NCBI RefSeq assembly: GCF_014279995.1
Contig: NZ_CP047935.1
Location: 2,873,494-2,937,493 of the forward strand
Reading direction: 5' to 3'
Source of the DNA: Synechococcus sp. BIOS-E4-1
GTDB lineage: Bacteria; Cyanobacteriota; Cyanobacteriia; PCC-6307; Cyanobiaceae
DNA length: 64,000 nt
Below, piece by piece: positions 7,900 through 21,100 of this stretch. Both the position numbers and the translations under genes were made by a program. Under the pieces are notes generated by a model, which did not search any database, was not told the origin of the DNA, and saw only the letters and a list, made by a program, of their open reading frames with translations. Within the stretch, counting starts at the first letter, position 1. Every line of letters starts with the position of its first letter.

Positions 7900-9040
7900 C
7901 GCCATCCCCAGCTACTCCGTCAAGGAGCTCAACAGTGCAGTCGGCTCACTGCTCGAACGTGGTTTCGCCCCCCGTTTTCTGGTCCAGGGCATTGCGTCCC
8001 GCCCCCAGGTCAAAAAAGGGCACCTATGGATGAACCTCACCGATGGGGGTGCAACCATCACTGTGGTCTGCTGGGCATCGCGGTTAAACCAGCTCGATTA
8101 CGTGCCTGCAGACGGTGACGGAGTCACGGTGGTGGGAAAACTGAATTTCTGGGCAGCCCGGGCCAGTCTCGCGGTCCAGGCCATCGACATCCGCCCGAGT
8201 CTCTCCACCGTTGAGCGACGCTTTGAAGCTGTTAAAGCGCTGCTGACTTCAGAAGGGTTGATTGATCCAGCAACACGAAAACGCCTGCCGTTGATCCCCA
8301 GGCGAATTGCTCTGTTGACGAGCGTGCCCAGTTCGGCCTTGGCGGACATGCTCAGGACTGCCAGTGAGCGATGGCCTCTAGCAGAACTGCTGGTTGTTCC
8401 AATCCCTGTTCAGGGCGCCGTCGCCCCACAGATCTGCGCAGTGCTGGAGCAGCTCAACCAGGCTGACCCCCAGTTGAACCTGGATGCTCTGGTTCTGGCC
8501 AGGGGAGGAGGAAGCAGGGAGGATCTGATGGTTTTCGACGATGAACAGGTCTGTCGTGCCATTGCAGCGTTCTGCTGTCCGGTCGTGACCGGACTGGGGC
8601 ACGAGGACGATCTCACCGTTGCCGATCTGGTGGCTGATCATCGTGCTGCGACACCCACCGCAGCAATCGTCAGCCTTTGTCCTAGTCGAGTCTCAGCCTT
8701 GCAGACAGCCCGGCAGCAACGTTTGCAGTTGATCCAACAACAACAATGGCGTTTCAGGCGAGAAAGAGAGCGGCTTCAGCAAAGGCATCAACTGCTACAA
8801 AGTGTGCAACCGCTTACTGTGCTGCAGCGCAGCCGCCAGCAGTTGCGTCAACGGCAACAACTGCTCAAGGCTCTCTCACCAGATCGCTGGTTGAGCCGGG
8901 GATTCGCGAAGGTGATCCGACTGGACGGAACGGTGCTGGAGTCGGTGAATCAAGCCAATCCCAACGACGATCTGGTGATCCATGTTCGAGACGGACTGAT
9001 CGGTGTCACGGTCCAATCCGTTCAGACAAACTTGGGTTAA
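7889..9040 (+). CDS. xseA: Exodeoxyribonuclease VII large subunit
   Basis: XseA is the catalytic subunit of exonuclease VII, which degrades single-stranded DNA with XseB. It is 383 residues, somewhat short of the roughly 400-450 usual. The N-terminal OB-fold starts at YSVKELNSAVGSLLE. The catalytic domain shows GAVAPQICAVLEQLN, ARGGGSREDLMVF and GLGHEDDLTVADLVADHRAATPT. A Gln/Arg-rich coiled coil follows, and the C-terminus has LSRGFAKV. The start is TTG 7889, matched to the family's first residues. It is followed by xseB, with a 53-bp gap. Confidence 0.95.
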   Translation: MTANAIPSYSVKELNSAVGSLLERGFAPRFLVQGIASRPQVKKGHLWMNLTDGGATITVVCWASRLNQLDYVPADGDGVTVVGKLNFWAARASLAVQAIDIRPSLSTVERRFEAVKALLTSEGLIDPATRKRLPLIPRRIALLTSVPSSALADMLRTASERWPLAELLVVPIPVQGAVAPQICAVLEQLNQADPQLNLDALVLARGGGSREDLMVFDDEQVCRAIAAFCCPVVTGLGHEDDLTVADLVADHRAATPTAAIVSLCPSRVSALQTARQQRLQLIQQQQWRFRRERERLQQRHQLLQSVQPLTVLQRSRQQLRQRQQLLKALSPDRWLSRGFAKVIRLDGTVLESVNQANPNDDLVIHVRDGLIGVTVQSVQTNLG

Positions 9041-9093
9041 CTGCTCATTTCAGAGGGAAACCTCTGCTTGGAACTCCACTCCCCTATCTGTCG

Positions 9094-9390
9094 ATGCCGA
9101 AGAAATCCCCAACCGTCAAGAATGATCCTCAGGTGACCTGGCGAAAAGATGCTGAAGCACTGAACTACGAGGAGGCCCTCCAGGCACTCGACCTTCTCTT
9201 GGCCAAGCTTCAGGACGAATCCCTACCGTTGTCCGAACTTCAGAGCAGTCATCAACGGGCGGAGATTTATCTGAGTCGATGTGAACAACTTCTCAGCGAA
9301 ACAGAACAGAGTGTTCTTCAACTTGATCCTCAGACATTGACCACCCAGACGTATGAGAGCGAGACCTATGAGCAGCGGAACGATGCGTAA
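9094..9390 (+). CDS. xseB: Exodeoxyribonuclease VII small subunit
   Basis: A 98-residue helical protein containing NYEEALQALDLLLAKLQDESLPLSELQS followed by CEQLLSETEQ, the family pattern of XseB, the accessory subunit that packs on the XseA coiled coil. The ATG at 9094 is chosen because residues upstream in the same open frame overlap the xseA coding sequence and look random. The last 23 bases overlap the start of the next gene. Confidence 0.92.
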   Translation: MPKKSPTVKNDPQVTWRKDAEALNYEEALQALDLLLAKLQDESLPLSELQSSHQRAEIYLSRCEQLLSETEQSVLQLDPQTLTTQTYESETYEQRNDA

Positions 9391-9751
9391 CGTGCTGATC
9401 TGGAGCTATCTGTTTCTGGCCTTGCTGGGTGCCGTTCTGCCTTGGCAAGCCAATCTGGAATTCATTCAGGCAGGAGCGGGAACAGGATTCGATCTAACTG
9501 GCTTCATCCGAGACGCCAATCTGAATGCAGCCTCACGATCACTCAGCCGCGATCTGATCATCGGCGCCACTGCATTCACCATCTGGATCACCATCGAAGG
9601 GCGCCGTTTACAGGTCAGAAGCTGGTGGATCTCTTTAGTGCTGTGCGTCACCGTGTCATTTGCCTGCGGAGGACCATTTTTTCTGTATTTACGTGAACGT
9701 CGTCTGCTGGAGCTGGAAAAAGAAACGCCAGTGATCGAGCAAAACGATTGA
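9368..9751 (+). CDS. DUF2834 family membrane protein
   Basis: A 127-residue integral membrane protein with three hydrophobic segments at about residues 8-24, 55-70 and 80-103. The layout, a conserved TM1, a soluble loop (FDLTGFIRDANLNAASRSLSRD) and two more helices with EGRRLQVRSWW between, is that of DUF2834. Function unknown. Start ATG 9368 overlaps xseB by 23 bases; ATG 9383 is an alternative. It converges on the zinc-ribbon gene with a 24-bp gap. Confidence 0.75.
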   Translation: MSSGTMRNVLIWSYLFLALLGAVLPWQANLEFIQAGAGTGFDLTGFIRDANLNAASRSLSRDLIIGATAFTIWITIEGRRLQVRSWWISLVLCVTVSFACGGPFFLYLRERRLLELEKETPVIEQND

Positions 9752-9775
9752 AGGACCAACCCATTGAGGTGAACC

Positions 9776-10126
9776 TCAGCTATCAACATCTTCGGCAGTG
9801 ACATCAATCGTGACGGAACTAGCGGGAGTTGAATCAACTTCAGTCTGCGATCTGGAAGCCTGAGCTGTATCGGCCGTTGAGAACGCAGACCCACAGACAG
9901 CACAAACTGGGGTTGCCTGCAACGAAGCTGAACCGCAGTTGGGGCAAACCTGCATTCGGCTTTGCAACACCTTCCATCCAATCCAACCCAGACCACCAAG
10001 AATCACAGGAAGCGCAAGCAGAACCAGAGCAACTCCGCCGAGCACATCGATCAATGCTCGGCCAAGAGGCGTCGGCAGCAACAGCAACAGGGCCACAAGC
10101 CAGACCAGAGGAGGCAGTCGACCCAT
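9776..10126 (-). CDS. Zinc-ribbon membrane protein, hypothetical
   Basis: A 116-residue protein with two N-terminal membrane segments (about residues 7-20 and 25-50), then a zinc-ribbon with CPNC and CAVC about 17 residues apart, then a Ser/Thr/Asp-rich acidic tail. The two CxxC knuckles would bind one zinc. The start is ATG. It lies downstream of the YihY-type gene on the same strand with a 49-bp gap, so the two may be co-transcribed. The zinc-ribbon is clear; the biological role is unknown. Confidence 0.7.
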   Translation of the reverse strand: MGRLPPLVWLVALLLLLPTPLGRALIDVLGGVALVLLALPVILGGLGWIGWKVLQSRMQVCPNCGSASLQATPVCAVCGSAFSTADTAQASRSQTEVDSTPASSVTIDVTAEDVDS

Positions 10127-10175
10127 ATCAACCGAGACCCAGTGAATGATCCATATCTATGATCACTGATCCATG

Positions 10176-11111
10176 TCAGTCCTGGACGGCGTGAAAGAAC
10201 GGATCACCGCTCTTCTTAATACGCATATTGGCCAACTCCACACTCCAACACTGTCCGAAGTAAATCACAACGCCAACCATCCAGATCCATAGCGTCAGCA
10301 CGAGAACTCCACCAATGACTCCATAAGCCTGATATCGAGCTCCCAGCGAAAAAATACTTCTGCTGACAGCAAGATTGAGGACTGTCAGCAAAAACCCGAT
10401 CAACAAAGAACCGGGAATCAGAGGCAAGAAAGGGACTTTTCGGCTGGGAAGCAGGAATTGCAGCAACAAAGCCATTCCCGAAAAACCCATAAAAGGAATC
10501 AACAAACGGCCGAACTGAAGCACCGGCAAATCAGGAAAAATATCAGTCAACCATGGCAAAGAGCGGGTTAATTCATCAACAAAAGCCGCAGGCACCATTC
10601 GCAGATTGGCACTGATTTGATCGACAACGATCAGAAGACCTATCAGAATCACAACGAAAAAAGCTTCTATTCTCACCCGCACAAACCGATAAGCCTGTGC
10701 CCCGAACGGCAACGCATCAGGCAATGGCTGCAGAACATCACGCCATAAACGATCCGCTCCACGCTGCAAGGTCAAATAAACATTCCCAGCCGTCACCAAC
10801 AGAACGGCTGCACCGAGAAGACCAGCTCCAAATCCCTGAGAAACAAGCTTCTGAAGAGTCTGGCGAATAATCTCAATCGCAGGAGGTGGTAGCACACCAC
10901 TTGCATAGATCAGAATCTGTTCATCCAGGTTCTGCTGCCGCCCAAGCAACCAGGACGTCAAAGACAATGAAATCAGCAGAATCGGAAAGATTGACTGAAG
11001 AGTGTAGTAAGCGAAAGCTGCACTGAGATCAACACAATCAGAAGACGCCCAACGCAGATAAGCCCTCCACAGAGAGCGGCAAAGCTGACGAATCGACAGC
11101 ATCTTCGCCAT
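10176..11111 (-). CDS. YihY/BrkB-type inner membrane protein
   Basis: A 311-residue polytopic protein (about six membrane helices) with the YihY/virulence-factor-BrkB pattern: an N-terminal SAAFAYYTLQSIFPILL segment, a GNVYLTLQRGADRLW stretch and a C-terminal YGVIGGVLVLTLWIWMVGVVIYFGQCWSVELA. The family was once annotated as ribonuclease BN; that assignment is not supported for this group and the role is unclear. ATG 11111 is preferred to a TTG at 11123. It is transcribed away from the rRNA operon, behind the 5S terminator. Confidence 0.88.
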   Translation of the reverse strand: MAKMLSIRQLCRSLWRAYLRWASSDCVDLSAAFAYYTLQSIFPILLISLSLTSWLLGRQQNLDEQILIYASGVLPPPAIEIIRQTLQKLVSQGFGAGLLGAAVLLVTAGNVYLTLQRGADRLWRDVLQPLPDALPFGAQAYRFVRVRIEAFFVVILIGLLIVVDQISANLRMVPAAFVDELTRSLPWLTDIFPDLPVLQFGRLLIPFMGFSGMALLLQFLLPSRKVPFLPLIPGSLLIGFLLTVLNLAVSRSIFSLGARYQAYGVIGGVLVLTLWIWMVGVVIYFGQCWSVELANMRIKKSGDPFFHAVQD

Positions 11112-11154
11112 GAATTCTGACAAAGTTATCGCTCTAAACTAGCGCGTCAAGGCA

Positions 11155-11184
11155 CAAAAAAAGCCACCCTCTCCGGGGTGGCTT
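11155..11184 (-). terminator. rRNA operon terminator
   Basis: On the minus strand, AAGCCACCCC and the complementary GGGTGGCTT form a strong stem with a short loop, followed by seven or more T residues. It lies about 30 bases past the 5S rRNA 3' end. Confidence 0.85.
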
Positions 11185-11215
11185 TCTTCGTATCACAATG
11201 TGATTGGAATGTTTT

Positions 11216-11333
11216 ACCTGGCATCGAGCTATTTTCTCAGGGGGCTACCCCCCAAATATCGTCGCCGCTGCTGCGTTTCACAACCGAGTTCGAGATGGAT
11301 CGGAGTGGTTCCACAGCGCTATGGACACCAGGA
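11216..11333 (-). rRNA. rrf: 5S ribosomal RNA
   Basis: A stretch of about 118 bases matches the cyanobacterial 5S pattern. It opens with TCCTGGTGTCC and closes with the complementary GATGCCAGG, and holds the conserved CCGATCCATCTCGAACTCGG loop. Position directly after 23S and before the terminator agrees. Ends are good to a few bases. Confidence 0.93.
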
Positions 11334-11445
11334 TAGAAAACATTCCCAAGGGTGAACCCTGAGAACTGCATAGGACATGATCAACAACTTTCATCATCAA
11401 TCATTCGTCTGAATCGAATAAAACTTCGCCTCAGGCAAGAACCAA

Positions 11446-14316
<2,871 letters not shown>

Positions 14317-14708
14317 TCATCTCCAAAACGCTTGCTGTCGTTGAAACAGATTCTGACTAATTCAAATTTGAATTAATCATCAAACTCTCGATTGCTCGAC
14401 ACAATCAAAAGAACGTTATGGAGTCTCGGCTCTTGCTCAAGAATTGACATCATCCTATAAAAGAATGATGCATCCATGAGAGATGCTTTATTCTTACAGA
14501 CTTTTTCCTATGCAGTTGTCAAGGTTCTGCTAGACATCAAACTGATCAATCAGTTCGAGCCCAGCATCTTATCAACCAAAACAATCGTGATGATTCACTT
14601 CATTTCGGAATGACAGGAAGCTGGGGTCATGCCAGCGGACACATCTAAATCACATCACATTCGAGTTCATCTTCCATCATCCAGAAGATGGAGATTGAGT
14701 TCGATCAG
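14317..14708 (-). other. 23S-side half of the rRNA internal transcribed spacer
   Basis: About 390 bp between tRNA-Ala and 23S without a gene. It is AT-richer than the rRNAs. On the minus strand it carries CCTTGACAACTGCATAGG near 14509-14526, a motif typical of cyanobacterial spacers just upstream of 23S. The region should hold the RNase III processing stem flanking 23S. I see no third tRNA. Confidence 0.75.
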
Positions 14709-14781
14709 TGGAGGTTAGGAGACTCGAACTCCTGACATCCTGCTTGCAAAGCAGGCGCTCTACCAACTGAGCTAAACCCCC
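14709..14781 (-). tRNA. tRNA-Ala (anticodon TGC)
   Basis: A 73-base cloverleaf in the 16S-23S spacer. The acceptor stem is GGGGGTT paired with AACCTCC, with one G-T pair. The D-loop contains AGCTCAGTTGGTAGAGC, the anticodon loop is TTTGCAA with TGC, and the T-arm is GTTCGAGTC. CCA is not encoded. Confidence 0.97.
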
Positions 14782-14790
14782 AACACCGAA

Positions 14791-14864
<74 letters not shown>

Positions 14865-15045
14865 AGGAAGACTCAACCCTTGTGGGATGTGACCTAGACA
14901 AAGTTTAGGAACTGAAAATCTCCATCAAGCAATGCACATTGCTACACATTCTTGACTTCAAAATTGAGGTACCGATCGACCTAAGGTGACAGGATTTCGG
15001 CCTAAGAATTAAGTACTCAGACATCAAAATCGTTGTTTGTCTCCC

Positions 15046-16531
<1,486 letters not shown>

Positions 16532-17132
16532 TAGATCAAGTCCTCTTAAAGGCTTTCACCTCTTCAACTTGATTTGCTTTACCCACTCATCAGCACTGGC
16601 GCACTGATGGCAGTTAAAACCTCCTTCCTCTGACAGAAGGGTTCTTAAGAGTGCACTTAGAATCTCTCCCTCGTGACTTTCCAGGATCTCAGATCCGGTT
16701 GTTGCTCCACAACGTGCACACCGACAAACTCAAAAGCTCGTGAAAACTTTCAACCTTGTAAGCACGTTGCTTCCTTGCAACGAATAATTGTTGACGGGAC
16801 CTCACACTTACATCGCATTTTCATCAAGCTCAATTACTCAACCTTGCGGCTCAGCAACCGAAACTCGACGCGATGAAAGCGTCAGTTCCTAAACTTTTCG
16901 ATTGTCCAGGTTCTGCCGTCGCGTCCCCTCTCAGGAACGGTTGGCCGTGCGGTCTCGCGACCGCTTGTGAAACTTACAACACCGTGGGATCTCTCCCTCC
17001 TGGCCTCGTAAGCACCCCCAAACATTACAAGCTCGCGCTCTTCATGCTCAAAGGCTGCGCTGCAGGCTTCCGCCTGACGCGCAGTCCAAAAACATAACTC
17101 ACAATCCACCCCATACGCAACTGGTTGACCAG
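16532..17132 (-). promoter_or_regulatory. rRNA operon leader and promoter region (no gene)
   Basis: About 600 bp between 16S and the inositol-phosphatase-like gene with no credible gene. On the minus strand a possible promoter is TTGAGC (17046-17051) and TAATGT (17022-17027) with an 18-bp spacer. A second, weaker pair lies nearer 16S. A six-base-pair hairpin (CGTTGC/GCAACG, 16765-16782) and other stems suggest the processed leader of the pre-rRNA. The small open frames here have no ribosome binding site or protein-like composition. The promoter positions are a guess; the general role is secure. Confidence 0.5.
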
Positions 17133-17936
17133 TCAGGAAAGCAGCAGCGACTCTCCCCAGGGCCTGAGCCGCTCAAGCTCAGCCTGCGAACTCGCTGCGA
17201 GCACGGGAAAACTGACGTCGGCGAGATCTTGTCCAGGCGTCAGCGCGGCCGGATCTTGATCAAGCCATTGCAGAGGACAGTCCAATTCGCTCAAAACCAG
17301 CCAGGCTGCTGCAAGATCCCAGATCTTGGGTGTGGCCTCCAGGGCTGCGACTGTCTGTCCCATCGCCACGCTGACCAGGTTGAGGCTGGCAACACCCAGC
17401 AAGCGGATTTTTCCTGGAAAAGGGTCCTCATGACGGCGCTGCAGCACCCGGATCGCACGACTGCAAAGCGACACGCAGGCACTGCCAGCCTGCAGACGGG
17501 TCTCGGGCGTGAGAGGTTTGCCGTTGCGCCAAGCACCTCGACCTCGGATCGCCACGATGCGCTGACGCAGAGATGGAATCTCCAGGAAAGCCTCGCTAGG
17601 ACGACCGTCCACAAAACGAGCCACGGAAATCGCCCAGTAAGGAATTCCAGCTGCGTAATTGGTGGTGCCGTCGAGTGGATCGACAACCCAGAAGGCTGAA
17701 GAAGACGGACAAACCTTCTCTCCCTCCTCACTGAGGGTGAATTCACCGGGAGCCAGCTCAGATAGTCCATCTACCAGCGCCTGATCGCTCCAGCGATCAC
17801 AGGCTGTGATCAGGGATCCATCAGCCTTGAGATCCGAAACGATGTGTCCGAAATCCTGTCTCTGCCGATCTGCAACCCTGTCGAGCAGCTGATGAACTGC
17901 AAGTAATTGCTGAGAGTTAAGGAATCTTGAGGTCAA
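17133..17936 (-). CDS. Inositol monophosphatase family protein
   Basis: A 267-residue member of the Mg-dependent, Li-sensitive phosphatase family (inositol monophosphatase, CysQ and relatives). The metal site shows LSEEGE early, WVVDPLDGTTNYA in the middle and WDLAAAWLVLSEL near the C-terminus, covering all three family motifs. Substrate could be inositol phosphate, histidinol phosphate, a nucleotide phosphate or fructose bisphosphate; sequence alone does not decide. The start is taken as TTG 17936, since no ATG lies in frame before the preceding gene's stop. It follows tolC on the same strand by 13 bp and may be co-transcribed. Confidence 0.88.
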   Translation of the reverse strand: MTSRFLNSQQLLAVHQLLDRVADRQRQDFGHIVSDLKADGSLITACDRWSDQALVDGLSELAPGEFTLSEEGEKVCPSSSAFWVVDPLDGTTNYAAGIPYWAISVARFVDGRPSEAFLEIPSLRQRIVAIRGRGAWRNGKPLTPETRLQAGSACVSLCSRAIRVLQRRHEDPFPGKIRLLGVASLNLVSVAMGQTVAALEATPKIWDLAAAWLVLSELDCPLQWLDQDPAALTPGQDLADVSFPVLAASSQAELERLRPWGESLLLS

Positions 17937-17949
17937 CGTCGCATCATCA

Positions 17950-19659
17950 TCAAGAACCCAAGAGGGAAGCTTGACAGGCTGGAATTTCTGGTGTGGGTTT
18001 GATCTGAATCTGTTCAGCCTCAGGAATTTCTGCCTTGTCAGCAGGTAAGTTCAGAGGTGGACAAGCGCCGACCTGGTCCAGTCCCGTATATCGCCTCAAC
18101 TCGGCAACGGTGATGTTGTAGTTAGATAAAGCATCGACATGACGAGTCTGTGCTCTTGTGAGGTCTCTTTGGTTATCAACCACTTCACGCTGGGTGGTCA
18201 CACCCGCAGCGAAGCGAAGGCGTGCAAGGCGTAAGGCTTCTCGTTGAGACAGAACCTCGCGCGCGGTTGTCTGAATGGTCTGCTGATTCGCCCTTAAGTC
18301 ATAAAAGCTCTGTTCCACTTGCAAGCGAATCACACCGCGTTGATTCGCGAATTCATAAGCGCTCGCTTCAGCAGCCTGCTTTTGGCGACGGTAATCAGCT
18401 CGGGCTTTGCCACCATCAAAAATATTCCAGGTTGCTTGAAGGCCAACCGCATTGTCCATGTCCCATCCTTCAAGTTCGGTAGAGAAAGATTGTTGGGATT
18501 GCTGGATCTCGGATCTTTGTGTCGAGAAATCGTTAAAGATGGTTAAAACCGGCTGCACAGCTGCCAAAGAAGCATTGGCATTGCTGTTTTTAATCGAAAT
18601 ATCCAGAATGAACTGATCGAGCTCTTCGCGGAAGGCATAAGCCGCAATGATGCTCTCTTGCAAAGACGGCTCCCAAACGCCCACAACTTTTGCTGGGGAT
18701 GCGGCGGTTGCAGTGATGTCCTGAGGCAGATCGATGATTCTGGCCAAATCTCGACGCGCTCGAACCTGTAAATTAAGAGACTGGATTAAGCCATCTCGAT
18801 CTCGGGCAAGTTGCGTTTCCGCTTCAAGCACTTCCAGCTTGGTTGCCACACCTGCCTGAAAACGTGATCTTGCGTAACGCAAGCTCAACAGTGAAGCAGC
18901 CACAGCCTGCTTGCCAACATCAACTTGTGAGTCATATCGCTGAAGGTTGTAGTAGGCGGTGGCCGCAGTTAATCGCAGATCTCTCAAAGCGATCAAATAG
19001 GCATCACGTGCTCTTTCAAAGCTGTCTCGCGCAGCAGAAATCTGGGGAACTCGTGCTGGATCAATCAACTTCCAGTTCAGCGATGCTCGGAAACTGGCAG
19101 TGGTCTGTTCTGTATAGGTGAGAACACCTGATCTCTGCCGCAGACCAGTCGTAACGCTCTCAGTATCCGCTTCATTATTGTCAGTGAATCGCTCTTGTCC
19201 GGAAAGATACTGCGGCAGACCATTGGCAGTGAGATTGAGCGTTGGGTACCAGCTAGAGATCGCCGCTCTCAAGCTGGACTTGGCTTGCTGCACCTCGAGT
19301 GCCACCGCCTTGAGCCTTGGACTATTGACTTCTGCCAGCTGTTCAACTTCCGCGAGAGTGAGCGGTCTGAGCTCTCGAATCCGAACCTGATCAGGCTGAT
19401 CCGGAAGCGCGAGAGTAGGCGGCGAATGCAACGAATCGAGCGTCTCGGGCAGTGTTGTGGCCGCCGGAGGAAGCACCGAAGGGTCCGCCTGGGGCCGGGC
19501 TCCTTTCTGTTCAATGGCTGTCGGCAGGGAATTCTGATCAATCAACGCAGCGCCGTTGTCTGACGTGACTCCAGAAGACTCTTGAGCGGAGACAACCCCA
19601 GCGATGTGAGAGGGCACGATGCCTGCAATCAGAAAAAGGCTTGCAGCTGTCCGACGCAC
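17950..19659 (-). CDS. TolC family outer membrane efflux protein
   Basis: A 569-residue outer membrane channel protein. It begins with a signal peptide (MRRTAASLFLIAG...AGVVSAQ), then a Pro-rich segment of about 70 residues, then two repeated OEP domains. These are long helices with LTLAEVEQLAEVNSPRLKAV in the first and RLARLRFAAGVTTQREVVDNQ in the second. TolC trimers connect inner membrane pumps to the outside in drug efflux and type I secretion; cyanobacteria usually have only one. The start is GTG. The gene stands without an adjacent pump or adaptor, normal for a shared TolC. Confidence 0.92.
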   Translation of the reverse strand: MRRTAASLFLIAGIVPSHIAGVVSAQESSGVTSDNGAALIDQNSLPTAIEQKGARPQADPSVLPPAATTLPETLDSLHSPPTLALPDQPDQVRIRELRPLTLAEVEQLAEVNSPRLKAVALEVQQAKSSLRAAISSWYPTLNLTANGLPQYLSGQERFTDNNEADTESVTTGLRQRSGVLTYTEQTTASFRASLNWKLIDPARVPQISAARDSFERARDAYLIALRDLRLTAATAYYNLQRYDSQVDVGKQAVAASLLSLRYARSRFQAGVATKLEVLEAETQLARDRDGLIQSLNLQVRARRDLARIIDLPQDITATAASPAKVVGVWEPSLQESIIAAYAFREELDQFILDISIKNSNANASLAAVQPVLTIFNDFSTQRSEIQQSQQSFSTELEGWDMDNAVGLQATWNIFDGGKARADYRRQKQAAEASAYEFANQRGVIRLQVEQSFYDLRANQQTIQTTAREVLSQREALRLARLRFAAGVTTQREVVDNQRDLTRAQTRHVDALSNYNITVAELRRYTGLDQVGACPPLNLPADKAEIPEAEQIQIKPTPEIPACQASLLGS

Positions 19660-19683
19660 TTCAAATCCTGAGCTTGGCGGAGC

Positions 19684-21081
19684 TTAGGTGGTTTTCTCTG
19701 GATCTCCGAGCACTGCGGCCACGATGTCAGCTGCTCCATGCACGATCCGAATCGGGACAGGAAGTTGCGCCTGAACCTGATCCAGAGTCATGTCATCAAG
19801 AAAAACAGGCTGCCCCTGCCGCAACATCACCGACGGCAGCAGCAACTGATCCCCCAGGTCCTGATCCTTGAGGCCATCCAGCAGATCCTGACCAGTCAGC
19901 AGACCGGTGACCACCTGGTCCTGTCCCCAGTAGGGACTGGGAAGACCGTGCATCCGCAGGCAGACGCCATCAATCCTGTTGAGACGTTCGGTGACCGTCT
20001 CCAGAGCCTTGTCGACGAGACGACCCACCACCCAACTGCTGCGCCGTGGCACGGCGACTCGCTCTGGCAGTGATTCCGTGGCCTCATCCAGGGACTCGAG
20101 AAACGCCCGGATCGTTCCCACGCCGTTTTCCTGCTGAGGGAGATCCTCATAGCTGAGGCGTGGAGGAAGTGGACGACCCGCTATCAAATACCACTCATCC
20201 GACAACCAAACAAATCGACTGCCGAAGCGCCCTTGGAACTCAGACTGGAGCGGTTCCACTGCGTCAATCACCCGCCTGGCATCTTCAGGGGTGACAGCCC
20301 GTAACCCATCACCAGGTGGGCGGAAACGAGTCAGCCCCACCGGTACCACCGCAGCCGAAAGCACTGCAGGCCACTCAACACCTGTAAAACAGGCGAGATC
20401 GCGAAGAGTCCTTAAAAGTGCATCACCGTCATTAAGACCGGGGCACACCACTACCTGCGCGTGAATCTGCAACTTGCGCTGCGCAAACCACTCCAGCTGC
20501 TTCAGCAGCTTTCCTGCTCTTGGATTCTCCAGAAGTGCGGATCGCAGATCGGGGTCTGTTGCATGCACAGACACGAAAAGCGGTGTCAGCCGTTGCTGCT
20601 CAATCCGCTCCCAATCGGCATCACTCAGGTTGGTGAGAGTGAGATAGGAGCCGTAAAGGAAGCTGAGTCGATAATCGTCATCCTTGAGATATAGGCTGTC
20701 TCGATGGCCCGGCGGCTGCTGATCGATGAAGCAGAAGGGGCAACGATTGGTGCATTGACGAAGGCCGTCAAAGAGAGCTTCGGTGAAAGCCAGCCCCAAG
20801 CCATCGTCCGCATCCTTCTCCAGCTCGACGCAATGCAGCGCACCGGCGCTGTCACGAACCTCAAGCGTCAGCTCCTCCTCAACAATCAGATAGCGGTAAT
20901 CAATGAGATCGCGGGGGCGCACACCATTGATGCTGAGCAGCTGATCCCCTGGCTCGAACCCCAGTTCCTCTCCAATGGAGCCTGACTCGACTGAAGCCAC
21001 CACTGCAGGCTCAGGCTGTCGTGAGGGGCTTGCGGGGTCCAGAGCCGCGACAGCAACCCCTGCGGAAGGCTCATTCCACAC
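19684..21081 (-). CDS. DUF512/TIGR03279-type PDZ and Fe-S protein
   Basis: A 465-residue cyanobacterial protein of the group called putative FeS-containing oxidoreductase. A PDZ-like segment comes first (SGSIGEELGFEPGDQLLSINGV, about residues 33-54). A cysteine cluster at Cys110, Cys114 and Cys117 (CTNRCPFC) has the CX3CX2C spacing of radical SAM enzymes, followed by FIDQQPPGHRDSLYLKDDDYRLSF. Further Gly-rich strands run to the end. Reaction and substrate are unknown. The start is GTG 21081. It lies 19 bp downstream of uppP and 24 bp upstream of tolC on the same strand, so the three may form one transcript. Confidence 0.85.
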   Translation of the reverse strand: MWNEPSAGVAVAALDPASPSRQPEPAVVASVESGSIGEELGFEPGDQLLSINGVRPRDLIDYRYLIVEEELTLEVRDSAGALHCVELEKDADDGLGLAFTEALFDGLRQCTNRCPFCFIDQQPPGHRDSLYLKDDDYRLSFLYGSYLTLTNLSDADWERIEQQRLTPLFVSVHATDPDLRSALLENPRAGKLLKQLEWFAQRKLQIHAQVVVCPGLNDGDALLRTLRDLACFTGVEWPAVLSAAVVPVGLTRFRPPGDGLRAVTPEDARRVIDAVEPLQSEFQGRFGSRFVWLSDEWYLIAGRPLPPRLSYEDLPQQENGVGTIRAFLESLDEATESLPERVAVPRRSSWVVGRLVDKALETVTERLNRIDGVCLRMHGLPSPYWGQDQVVTGLLTGQDLLDGLKDQDLGDQLLLPSVMLRQGQPVFLDDMTLDQVQAQLPVPIRIVHGAADIVAAVLGDPEKTT

Positions 21082-21100
21082 ATCAAGCAGGCGAGTGTTA

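Noticed and set aside
8746-9093. Long in-frame extension of xseB
   Set aside because: The extra residues overlap xseA coding sequence and are not family-like; ATG 9094 gives the normal XseB.
16673-17109. Two or three open frames upstream of 16S
   Set aside because: Low-complexity, no ribosome binding site, and located in the rRNA leader/promoter region.
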